Part shown: piece after piece, positions 1 through 6,108 of the stretch
Layout of the letters: every line of letters starts with the position of its first letter
How positions within the stretch are numbered: position 1 is the stretch's first letter
Assembly: GCA_958449715.1 (NCBI GenBank)
Contig: CAUDIU010000043.1
Span: forward strand, 1 to 14,596
Direction: 5' to 3'
Length of the DNA stretch: 14,596 nt
Origin: an uncultured Clostridium sp.
Lineage (GTDB): Bacteria; Cyanobacteriota; Vampirovibrionia; Gastranaerophilales; Gastranaerophilaceae
Notes under the pieces: model-generated
What the model saw: the letters and a program-made list of their open reading frames with translations, nothing else
Told to the model about the DNA's origin: nothing
Databases searched by the model: none
Made by a program: the position numbers and the translations under genes

Positions 1-117
1 GCTGGGAATAGCATTGTAGTAAGTGTTTTAGAACGTATTTTTACTAATTTATTTATTAATTATGATACAACTATACAAGACCCAGATTTTGCAGTACAAT
101 TACCTTTATTTAACTAA
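1..117 (+). CDS. C-terminal end of a DNA (cytosine-5-)methyltransferase (5' truncated by window)
   Basis: The frame is open from base 1 and ends at TAA 115-117, giving 38 residues that begin AGNSIVVSVLERIF. This matches motif X of C5-cytosine DNA methyltransferases (GNSIVV..VLE.IF), which lies at the extreme C-terminus and helps build the AdoMet pocket. Only motif X and a short tail are visible; the catalytic PCQ motif lies outside the window. The stop is 19 bp before the restriction endonuclease start, so the two are probably one operon. With the second C5 methyltransferase at 1020, the endonuclease is flanked by two MTases, as in ScrFI-type systems. The family call is fairly sure; the specificity is inferred only from context. 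Confidence 0.72.
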   Translation, partial: AGNSIVVSVLERIFTNLFINYDTTIQDPDFAVQLPLFN

Positions 118-136
118 ATTTTAATAGAGGTATTTG

Positions 137-946
137 ATGACTGCAAAAGAAGATATCATAGAATTGTTTCATAAAAACGTAAAAGGCAAAAGACCAAATG
201 TCGAAGGAACAAATGAAAGACACGATGGTAGACAAGGACAATGGCTAGAACATCAATTTGGTATTCATTCTAATGACTATAATGCAGCTGACTTGTGGGG
301 ATATGAGTTAAAAAATGAAACGACATCCAAAACAACATTTGGAGATTGGTCCGCAAATGAATATGTTTTTAATAATCCGGAATACCGTGATTATTTTGCA
401 GGCACTAGTAAATTTGAAAAAAGAGAAGATTTTTTGAGAATATTTGGTAAACCTAATGAAGAAAAAGGTGGAAGATGTTCTTGGTCTGGTTCTCCTTGTC
501 CCAAAATCAAATGCTTTAATGATTTTGGACAAAAACTTGTTATTGATAAGAATAAAGATATTTTGGCTATATACTCATACAGTCAAGATAAAAGAATAAA
601 CAAAGCTGAAATAGTACCCAAAAGTTTGCAGTTAGAAGAATTAGTGTTAGCACGTTGGTATGGTGAAATATCACCAACTACTAAAAAAAGAGATAAATGT
701 TTAAAAGCCAAATTAGAAGATAAATTTAATGATAAAGGTTGGTTTACATGTAAAACAGATGCGACGGGATGTTATTGTAAAATCTGTTTTGGCAAACCAA
801 TGAATTATGACGAATGGTTGGAGCTAGTAAAACAAGGAATTGTATTCTTTGATAGTGGTATGTATCAAGGCAACAAAAGACCTTATTCACAGTGGCGTGC
901 AAATAACAATTTTTGGGATAGTTTAATAGAAGAAACTTATGAATAA
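137..946 (+). CDS. Type II restriction endonuclease, LlaMI/ScrFI-like (MutH/Sau3AI-type PD-(D/E)xK fold)
   Basis: This 269-aa protein probably cleaves unmethylated DNA at the site protected by the neighbouring C5 methyltransferases. The active-site candidates are E38 (QWLEHQFG), D52 (AADLWG) and E57-x-K59 (YELKNE). The 14-residue gap from the first Glu to Asp and the following ExK resemble MutH/Sau3AI. The C-terminal third has a Cys cluster (C-x7-C-x-C-x2-C around CKTDATGCYCKIC) that may bind zinc. ATG 137 is preferred over the in-frame TTG at 134 because GAGG at 127-130 sits 6 nt upstream. The length fits ScrFI/LlaMI-type enzymes. CCNGG specificity is inferred from family memory and from the two-MTase layout, and is not proven by the sequence. 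Confidence 0.72.
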   Translation: MTAKEDIIELFHKNVKGKRPNVEGTNERHDGRQGQWLEHQFGIHSNDYNAADLWGYELKNETTSKTTFGDWSANEYVFNNPEYRDYFAGTSKFEKREDFLRIFGKPNEEKGGRCSWSGSPCPKIKCFNDFGQKLVIDKNKDILAIYSYSQDKRINKAEIVPKSLQLEELVLARWYGEISPTTKKRDKCLKAKLEDKFNDKGWFTCKTDATGCYCKICFGKPMNYDEWLELVKQGIVFFDSGMYQGNKRPYSQWRANNNFWDSLIEETYE

Positions 947-960
947 ATTGTGTCGATGTG

Positions 961-1004
961 ATAAGAAAATATGCTTAATATAATAGCTTATTGCTCTTTC
1001 TTAT
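961..1004 (+). promoter_or_regulatory. Possible stem-loop between endonuclease and methyltransferase genes
   Basis: ATAAGAAA (961-968) and TTTCTTAT (997-1004) are perfect 8-bp inverted repeats in the 73-bp gap before the methyltransferase ATG at 1020. The loop is 28 nt and AT-rich. The pair could tune methyltransferase expression, which is common in R-M loci, or act as an operator. Chance is quite possible at this base composition. The methyltransferase itself has only AAGG 1 nt before its ATG, so its initiation signal is unusually placed. Confidence 0.25.
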
Positions 1005-1019
1005 GCTAATATTCAAGGT

Positions 1020-1973
1020 ATGAAATCAAAGAAGAAAGTAAAAATAATTGATTTGTTTGCTGGAATAGGTGGAATTAGACTTGGTTTTGAACAAGCTTTT
1101 AATGGAAATGTAGAATGCGTATTTACAAGCGAAATTGATAAATATGCGATACAAACATACATTGAAAACTTTGGGTCAGACAATATTTATGGAGATATAA
1201 CTCAAATATCAGAAAAAGATGTTCCAGATCACGATATTTTACTTGCAGGGTTTCCTTGTCAACCATTTTCTCAAGCTGGTTTAAAAAAGGGGTTTAATGA
1301 CACTAGAGGAACATTATTTTTTGATATTGAAAGAATTTTACTAGAAAAGAAGCCAAAAGCTTTCTTGTTAGAAAATGTCAAACAGTTAAAAGGACACGAT
1401 AAGGGAAATACTTTAAAAGTTATACTTGAACATTTGCATAATGCAGGATATAAAACTTTTGTAAAAGTTCTTGCAGCGAAAGACTTTGGAGTTCCACAAA
1501 ATCGTGAACGTATATATATTGTTGGATTCCTAGATAATAGTATAAATTTTGAATTCCCAGAACCAACATTAAAAGAAACTAAAGTTGGAAATATATTAGA
1601 AAATAATCCTGATAATAAATATACAATCTCTGATAAATTATGGGCTGGACATCAAAGAAGAAAATTAATGCATAAAGAAAAAGGGAATGGTTTTGGATAT
1701 GGATTGTTTAATGCAAATAGTTCCTATACTAATACTATTTCAGCGCGTTACTATAAGGATGGAAGTGAAATTTTAATAGAGCAGGAAGGGAAAAATCCAC
1801 GGAAATTAACACCAAGAGAGGCCGCAAGATTGCAAGGTTTCCCAGAAGACTATAAAATTACAGCGGTATCAGACAATCAATTATACAAACAATTTGGTAA
1901 TAGTGTATGTGTTCCTGTTATAGAAAAAATTGCAGAACAAATGAAAAATTTGCTTGTTAAACATACTAATTAA
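1020..1973 (+). CDS. DNA (cytosine-5-)methyltransferase, type II R-M modification enzyme
   Basis: This 317-aa protein transfers a methyl group from AdoMet to C5 of cytosine within the target site, protecting host DNA from the endonuclease at 137. All key motifs are in order: motif I DLFAGIGG (11-18), motif IV GFPCQPFSQ with nucleophile C80, motif VI ENV (118-120), motif VIII QNRERIYIVGF (160-170), a target-recognition region at about 175-265, motif IX PREAARLQGFPEDY, and motif X QFGNSVCVPV near the C-terminus. The length is typical of monospecific enzymes. The SD is weak or badly spaced (AAGG, 1 nt), but the start directly precedes motif I, as is normal. It ends 4 bp from the convergent DUF2971 gene. 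The family is certain; the target site is not. Confidence 0.93.
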   Translation: MKSKKKVKIIDLFAGIGGIRLGFEQAFNGNVECVFTSEIDKYAIQTYIENFGSDNIYGDITQISEKDVPDHDILLAGFPCQPFSQAGLKKGFNDTRGTLFFDIERILLEKKPKAFLLENVKQLKGHDKGNTLKVILEHLHNAGYKTFVKVLAAKDFGVPQNRERIYIVGFLDNSINFEFPEPTLKETKVGNILENNPDNKYTISDKLWAGHQRRKLMHKEKGNGFGYGLFNANSSYTNTISARYYKDGSEILIEQEGKNPRKLTPREAARLQGFPEDYKITAVSDNQLYKQFGNSVCVPVIEKIAEQMKNLLVKHTN

Positions 1974-1977
1974 ATAT

Positions 1978-3015
1978 TTATTTTGAAATTTTTTTGTAAT
2001 TCATTACATATTCTTTTGAATTATGTTCTATGTACATCTCATACACAGAAATATTATTTTTGTTAGCAAAATCTTTTAAAAGGTTTTTATTTCTTGTGGA
2101 CATATTTACTCCCAAGTATATTGCCGTTGGCTTTTTGTATATAGCAGGTTTTGTATTACAATGTGATATAATTCGCCATTCCTGTTCATATTTCCAGTCC
2201 ATGGATTTGTGCAAAAGAATTTTATAAATTGCTAAATCATCATATATTGGAACAAATACACTAAAGGGTACCTTAGCAAACATATTTTGTACAAAATATG
2301 AGGCTATAAAATCTTTTGCATTAAATCTTTCATCTGAATAAATAACTGGAAAAAGTAAATCGTAATGAACAAAGCGGCATTTATTAGAACAATTTATGCA
2401 AGGAGAATTATAATTTTTAAAATCATATTCTAACGCAAACCCTTTATGTGAATCTGCGTAGTGAGACCACATTATTGGTGATTCTATCGTTTCTGAAAAA
2501 CAAGCAATATTTGAATATGTTTTTAAATAATCAATAGAATGGGTCATTATGTGTGATAAACTTTTTTCGATTTTAGGCAGTGCAACCCTAATATTTAAAC
2601 GATATTTATCATCTGACTCGTTTAAAAATCCTTTTAGTATAGATTTTTGCTTTGCTTGTAAACTTTGCACTAAGGCAGGATTATATTCTAACCATTTTTT
2701 AAATTTTGTCCTACTACGTGGATTTTTCAAGTCATCTAATATTTCTTGCACATTGACATAAATAAGGGAATCAAAGGGGTCATTGAAATTAATAGGATTT
2801 GAGGTTGTTATTAAATTCTTGCATAAAGCGTCATAAAAATTATTATTGTCGTCAATTTTTCTGTATCTAAATAATTTTTGTGGTTTTAATTTCTGTACTT
2901 TCTCACAAAAAATTCTAATTTTTTCTTTGTTGTTTTCAGGCTTGTCATAATTTTTAATAAAAGTACTGTCTAAAATTTCTTTAAATTTTTCTCTTGCAGT
3001 TAATTCTTTTTCCAT
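1978..3015 (-). CDS. DUF2971 family protein, unknown function, beside an R-M system
   Basis: This 345-aa soluble protein shows DUF2971 hallmarks in order: an N-terminal KLFRYRKIDD, then NPINFNDPFDS, then CFSETIESPIMWSHYADSHKGFALEYDF in the middle, and a C-terminal MDWKYEQEWRII. There is also a C-x2-C-x3-C cluster (CINCSNKC) after the central motif that could bind metal. No biochemical role is established for the family as far as I know, but members often sit in defence islands. ATG 3013-3015 was chosen; a TTG six codons upstream is also in frame, and neither has a strong SD (only a weak ATGGAATT before the ATG). The gene is convergent with the methyltransferase, so it is not in the R-M operon. 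Whether it contributes to defence is inference. Confidence 0.75.
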   Translation of the reverse strand: MEKELTAREKFKEILDSTFIKNYDKPENNKEKIRIFCEKVQKLKPQKLFRYRKIDDNNNFYDALCKNLITTSNPINFNDPFDSLIYVNVQEILDDLKNPRSRTKFKKWLEYNPALVQSLQAKQKSILKGFLNESDDKYRLNIRVALPKIEKSLSHIMTHSIDYLKTYSNIACFSETIESPIMWSHYADSHKGFALEYDFKNYNSPCINCSNKCRFVHYDLLFPVIYSDERFNAKDFIASYFVQNMFAKVPFSVFVPIYDDLAIYKILLHKSMDWKYEQEWRIISHCNTKPAIYKKPTAIYLGVNMSTRNKNLLKDFANKNNISVYEMYIEHNSKEYVMNYKKISK

Positions 3016-3139
3016 AATTCCATTATATTGCAAATTAAAGCTGATTTTAATATTTGTGTTCTAATGTTTCAATTATTTTGAAAGACTTGAGATTAAGTAT
3101 ACTTGGAGCGATAGATGTTAAAAAGAAAGGATTTACAAT

Positions 3140-3334
3140 ATGGATTTAGCATTTGGTACAAAGATTTTAAACCACAAGACAGGTGAAATCGGATTATTAA
3201 TTAAAACTTGGAAAAACAAGTTTGCCGATGCAGAAATTGATTATGCAACTTGTGTTGATAAGCACGGCAAACGCTACAATATCAAACTTGATGAGATTTT
3301 ACCGTTGGAGGAAACTGATGATTTTGAAAAATAA
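3140..3334 (+). CDS. Small hypothetical protein (64 aa)
   Basis: The SD AAAGGA lies 8 nt before the ATG, which supports a real start. The protein is soluble and probably beta-rich, with alternating strands such as GTKILNHKTGEIGLLIK and DKHGKRYNIKLDEILPL. That arrangement suggests a small SH3/KOW-like barrel, but I do not recognise the family. It is the first of three closely spaced plus-strand genes; its last 17 bp overlap the next gene at 3318. The cluster sits between the R-M/DUF2971 block and the Mu-like element and could be cargo of either. Confidence 0.6.
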   Translation: MDLAFGTKILNHKTGEIGLLIKTWKNKFADAEIDYATCVDKHGKRYNIKLDEILPLEETDDFEK

Positions 3335-3551
3335 ATTAACAAGGGAAACCATAGAAATAACTTATCCTGAATTTAGAAAAAAGTTTGTTAAAGAGATAAG
3401 TACAGCTTTTGAAAGTTATCGAAGAACACAACTAAATAAATATTCTTATAACTTCAAAGACGACAATTCAATGGAATACAACTTTTATTTTCAACTACAG
3501 TGGAATTTCAATCATTTTGGGAATTCTGTCTGGTATATAGAAAGGCTATGA
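3318..3551 (+). CDS. Small hypothetical protein (77 aa)
   Basis: The frame is open further upstream to 3222, but ATG 3318 is preferred: TTGGAGG ends 7 nt upstream, and the start then overlaps the preceding gene by only 17 bp in the way translationally coupled genes do. The predicted protein begins MILKNKLTRETIEITYP and ends with an aromatic-rich segment containing YNFYFQLQWNFNHFGNSVWYI. No family is recognised. It has no signal peptide or clear membrane helix. It is the second gene of the 3140-3765 cluster. Confidence 0.55.
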   Translation: MILKNKLTRETIEITYPEFRKKFVKEISTAFESYRRTQLNKYSYNFKDDNSMEYNFYFQLQWNFNHFGNSVWYIERL

Positions 3552-3558
3552 GGGAATA

Positions 3559-3765
3559 ATGAAAAAATATTACTTAGAAGATAAAGAATTTCAATTTCTG
3601 TACGCTAAAAGCAAAAGAATTTACCATTCGTTGGTTGTAATAGATCATTTTTGCAGTAACTATAATGAAATAGAAGAAATTGCGAATATATCGGGTATAA
3701 TTAATTTCATAAAAAATGAAGCAGATATGCTATATTCAAAAATGATTAATTGTGAGCTTGATTAA
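3559..3765 (+). CDS. Small hypothetical protein (68 aa)
   Basis: GAGGG stands 4 nt before the ATG, and the gene starts 7 bp after the preceding stop, so it closes a three-gene operon. The protein looks alpha-helical (YLEDKEFQFLYAKSKRIYHSL, then EIEEIANISGIINFIKNEADML). No family is recognised. Its stop at 3763-3765 is followed by a short direct repeat and then by the terminator of the convergent Mu-like operon. Confidence 0.55.
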   Translation: MKKYYLEDKEFQFLYAKSKRIYHSLVVIDHFCSNYNEIEEIANISGIINFIKNEADMLYSKMINCELD

Positions 3766-3770
3766 ACCCC

Positions 3771-3791
3771 GTTCAAAAAGTGTTCAAAAAG
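3771..3791. repeat. Tandem 10-bp direct repeat GTTCAAAAAG
   Basis: GTTCAAAAAG occurs at 3771-3780 and again at 3782-3791, separated by one T, so the period is 11 bp or about one helical turn. It lies in the 125-bp gap between the two convergent operons. It could be a protein-binding site, for example part of a transposon-end array, but no matching partner was found on the other side of the element apart from a short CTTTTGAA at 9055-9062. Confidence 0.45.
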
Positions 3792-3840
3792 CTCTGTATT
3801 GAATTTATTTTAAAAATACAAGGATTTTATTATAAAATAA

Positions 3841-3878
3841 AAATAGCCTGCTTAAATTTGGTTTAAACGAGGCTATTT
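3841..3878 (-). terminator. Rho-independent terminator of the Mu-like early operon
   Basis: AAATAGCCT (3841-3849) pairs perfectly with AGGCTATTT (3870-3878), and the AT-rich loop can extend the stem. Read on the minus strand, the stem is followed by TTATTTTATAATAAAATCC, a U-rich tail, and it lies 11 bp after the stop of the last gene of the minus-strand operon (3890). On the plus strand the tail is not U-rich, so it serves mainly the minus-strand operon. Confidence 0.75.
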
Positions 3879-3889
3879 GATAGAAGGTT

Positions 3890-4510
3890 TTATACTTCTT
3901 GTAATCTTGATATCCTGCGAACTTCATATTCCGGAATTTGATATTTTTCTCTTATGTCATCTTCGTAATTTATATAAAGGTCATAGAGTTTGTAGTTAAA
4001 AAATGATTTGTCGCTGTTTAGGCAAGGTATTCTTTTTATGTCTTTATAACTTATTGCAGGAACATAAGATTTATCTGAGCCTTGCAACATAAATTCCAAA
4101 AGGATGTATCTGGTTATAACTTCCGCAAATTTTGGAGCTATCTCCATATATTCTTTAGTAACTGTTTTCATTATTGATTTGATGTAATCTTGAAATGCTT
4201 CTTGTTTCTTTACTCTGGCATTATATATATTTATTTGCAGGTTTTTCTTTTTGTTATCTACACCTTTAATTAAATCTTGATTAACCTCTATTTCTTCTTC
4301 AATTTTCTTAAGTCTTTTGTTAATTTTAGAAACATCTTTCCCTTCTGCAAGTAAAGCAGGACGCTCCTCTTTTAGTTTTACGATTTCATCTTGCAGGGTT
4401 TTGATTTTATCTTGTGCTTGCTCCTTTCTTTCATCCATTGCCGTGATTTCGCCAAAAAATTTTCTGCATTCTGAAAATACTCTTTCCATTTTTTCCTTTG
4501 CATCTGTCAT
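3890..4510 (-). CDS. Hypothetical coiled-coil protein, last gene of Mu-like early operon
   Basis: This 206-aa protein has a long charged heptad-rich N-terminal half (about residues 5-110, including KIKTLQDEIVKLKEE and KINKRLKKIEEEIEV) that should form an antiparallel coiled coil. A compact C-terminal part (about 115-206) is rich in Tyr, Asp and Lys. A strong SD, AAAGGAG, lies 6 nt before the ATG, and the gene starts 15 bp after the preceding HTH gene. Mu carries the coiled-coil Gam end-protection protein in the early region, so a DNA-binding or end-binding role is possible. I could not see Gam sequence motifs, so that equation is not made. The terminator follows directly. Confidence 0.65.
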   Translation of the reverse strand: MTDAKEKMERVFSECRKFFGEITAMDERKEQAQDKIKTLQDEIVKLKEERPALLAEGKDVSKINKRLKKIEEEIEVNQDLIKGVDNKKKNLQINIYNARVKKQEAFQDYIKSIMKTVTKEYMEIAPKFAEVITRYILLEFMLQGSDKSYVPAISYKDIKRIPCLNSDKSFFNYKLYDLYINYEDDIREKYQIPEYEVRRISRLQEV

Positions 4511-4525
4511 ATAAGCTCCTTTCTT

Positions 4526-4720
4526 TTACTTTAAATTTCTGTAATTAACACCAAGCTCATAAAATATGAAAATTTCAAAATCTCTGTTATATCTTTCTCC
4601 ATTTATGAGTCTTGTAATGTATGATTCCGACATTTTTAACTTCTTAGATAAAGCTTTTTGAGTAATTCTTTTATATGCCAAGGCTCTTTTAATATTTTCC
4701 ATTCTTTTTTTAAGAAACAT
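4526..4720 (-). CDS. Small XRE/Cro-type HTH protein (Ner-like position)
   Basis: This 64-aa protein is essentially one helix-turn-helix: KRITQKALSKKLKMSESYITRLINGERYNRD is the canonical XRE recognition unit. ATG 4718-4720 is preferred to the in-frame TTG at 4726. AAGGAG lies 7 nt upstream, and the ATG overlaps the TGA of the previous gene by one base (TGATG), implying translational coupling. Such proteins act as Cro/Ner-like regulators of early promoters. Here it is the fourth gene of the transposase operon rather than the first, as ner is in Mu, so it probably feeds back on the promoter region at 8170-8240. That role is inferred. Confidence 0.78.
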   Translation of the reverse strand: MFLKKRMENIKRALAYKRITQKALSKKLKMSESYITRLINGERYNRDFEIFIFYELGVNYRNLK

Positions 4721-5406
4721 CAGCAAACTCCTTGGTTAAACACTATTCTGTTTAAACTGAATTCGTTTCTCGGAGTAAGTCTTTTAACTTGAAAACTAAA
4801 ACTGTTATTTGTAAAACCTCTATTATTTGCATAGCTTAGCACTTGTTTTAATAATGCCATTGTATTTTTAAATCTTCTCGGACTTAAATCCTTTTCTTCG
4901 CAATATCTAAAAAAGTCTTTTATAACAGAATCATCAATTTCTTCAGGTCTTTTTGTTTTGAAGTAAGGTAAAATATGGTTCTTTAATAATGAGCGATAAG
5001 TTTGTATGGTACTTGGAGTGCAAAATTTTGCAGCATATTTTTCAAGAAAATTGTTTATGATTTCATAAAAAGAAAATTTTTCGCTTAGTTCATTATGTGG
5101 TACAAAAAATCCGTAATTTTTAGGCTTGTCGGACTTTTCTTTTTTCTCTTTTTCTTTCTGTTTTTGTTTAAATTTATCATATTCGCTTCCTTCAATAAAA
5201 GGTTTTACACGTGTTGTTTTAGGCGGTTCAAAGTTTTCAAAATCTTTGATAAAAAGATAACCTTGTGTATCTTTTTTAATCACGTTTTCTGTAATCAATT
5301 GTTCAAGAAGTTGGTTTAATTCTTCTTTTGGCATTTCTGCAAGCATAAAAATTTCATTGTAAGTAAAAGCTTTTAATTTTCTTGCAAGATAAATAAGTTT
5401 TTCCAT
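4720..5406 (-). CDS. Winged-helix plus integrase-like core-binding (SAM-like) domain protein lacking the recombinase catalytic domain
   Basis: This 228-aa protein has an N-terminal winged helix (about 1-55; FTYNEIFMLAEMPKEELNQ and a wing at KDTQGYLFIKD). A lysine/glutamate-rich linker follows (about 75-97), then a four-helix domain (about 105-205) resembling the N-terminal core-binding domain of phage-type tyrosine integrases (FLEKYAAKFCTPSTIQTYRS, HILPYFKTKRPEEIDD, CEEKDLSPRRFKNTMALLK). It then stops; no R..H-x-x-R..H/W..Y catalytic half is present or encoded downstream in the operon. SD AAGGAG lies 5 nt from the ATG. It starts 12 bp after the MuB-like gene and is coupled to the HTH gene. 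It is probably a DNA-binding accessory of the transposition module; its exact role is unknown. Confidence 0.68.
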   Translation of the reverse strand: MEKLIYLARKLKAFTYNEIFMLAEMPKEELNQLLEQLITENVIKKDTQGYLFIKDFENFEPPKTTRVKPFIEGSEYDKFKQKQKEKEKKEKSDKPKNYGFFVPHNELSEKFSFYEIINNFLEKYAAKFCTPSTIQTYRSLLKNHILPYFKTKRPEEIDDSVIKDFFRYCEEKDLSPRRFKNTMALLKQVLSYANNRGFTNNSFSFQVKRLTPRNEFSLNRIVFNQGVC

Positions 5407-5418
5407 TTGTTCTCCTTT

Positions 5419-6108
5419 CTATTTCAATAAAAACCGCATATCTTTTAAGGTTATAATTGATAAATCATTTGCTTTGGCATAATTTTCGGCTTTATCTATA
5501 ATCTTAACTATCTGTCGAAATCTGTTTTCCGTATTTTGCATGTGTTCTATAGCGGAATTATCAAATTTAATTTCTGACAACTCATTGATAAGATTTTTTA
5601 TATCTTCAATCGAAAATTTTTGAAACTGTAATATTTCAGACAACCTGTCATACAAATGCTTATAGCGTTTTATTTTTTTATCAGCATAACTCATACCGAT
5701 TAGAATAATAGGTGTATGTGTTCTGTCATGGATATCTCGGAGCATTTCGATTGTTGATTTTTCTTGGGTTAAATAATCAATTTCATCAACAATAATTAAT
5801 CGTGGTCTTTTAATCAATTCACGTGTTATTTGTTCAAATATGTCCGCTGTTCTATAAAAAGGACTATCACCGAGTTCTTTTACTATTTCTTCCAGCAGCC
5901 ATTTTGTTGACATAGATTGTTTTGCACTCACAAATATCGCATCATCTTGGTGATTTGATACCCACCAAATTGCAGCTCGAGTTTTTCCAAGACCCGGTTC
6001 TCCATATATTAATGCCATCCCCGGTACACCTTGTGCCCTGTTTTGCAGGTTATTTATGGTGCTGATAAAATTTTTCACGTTCTTTGTATTAACAAATACA
6101 GGCTTCAT
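5419..6108 (-). CDS. MuB-like AAA+ transposition target-selection ATPase
   Basis: This 229-aa P-loop ATPase of the MuB/TniB/IstB type should bind target DNA in its ATP form, recruit and stimulate the MuA transposase and mediate target choice. Walker A is GEPGLGKT (36-43), Walker B LIIVDE (104-109), and a sensor-like strand ILIGMSY follows at about 130. The C-terminal helical part resembles the MuB C-terminal domain. The reading frame runs 12 codons upstream, but ATG 6106-6108 is preferred because AAAGGAG ends 4 nt before it. This start overlaps the transposase by 20 bp. It lacks the N-terminal HTH appendage of Mu MuB (about 312 aa); small HTH proteins are instead encoded separately. Confidence 0.88.
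   Translation of the reverse strand: MKPVFVNTKNVKNFISTINNLQNRAQGVPGMALIYGEPGLGKTRAAIWWVSNHQDDAIFVSAKQSMSTKWLLEEIVKELGDSPFYRTADIFEQITRELIKRPRLIIVDEIDYLTQEKSTIEMLRDIHDRTHTPIILIGMSYADKKIKRYKHLYDRLSEILQFQKFSIEDIKNLINELSEIKFDNSAIEHMQNTENRFRQIVKIIDKAENYAKANDLSIITLKDMRFLLK

Noticed and set aside
2030..2761. Plus-strand open frames of 65 and 70 aa across this stretch
   Set aside because: They are antisense to the DUF2971 gene, have no ribosome binding sites and do not resemble proteins.
3060..3140. Promoter for the 3140 gene cluster (TTGAAA ... TATACT)
   Set aside because: The spacing is only 14 bp, too short for a standard sigma-70 promoter; no better pair was seen.
3890..4510. Coiled-coil protein as the Mu Gam DNA-end-protection protein
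   Set aside because: Position and coiled coil fit, but the C-terminal half shows none of the Gam features I know, so the name would be a guess.
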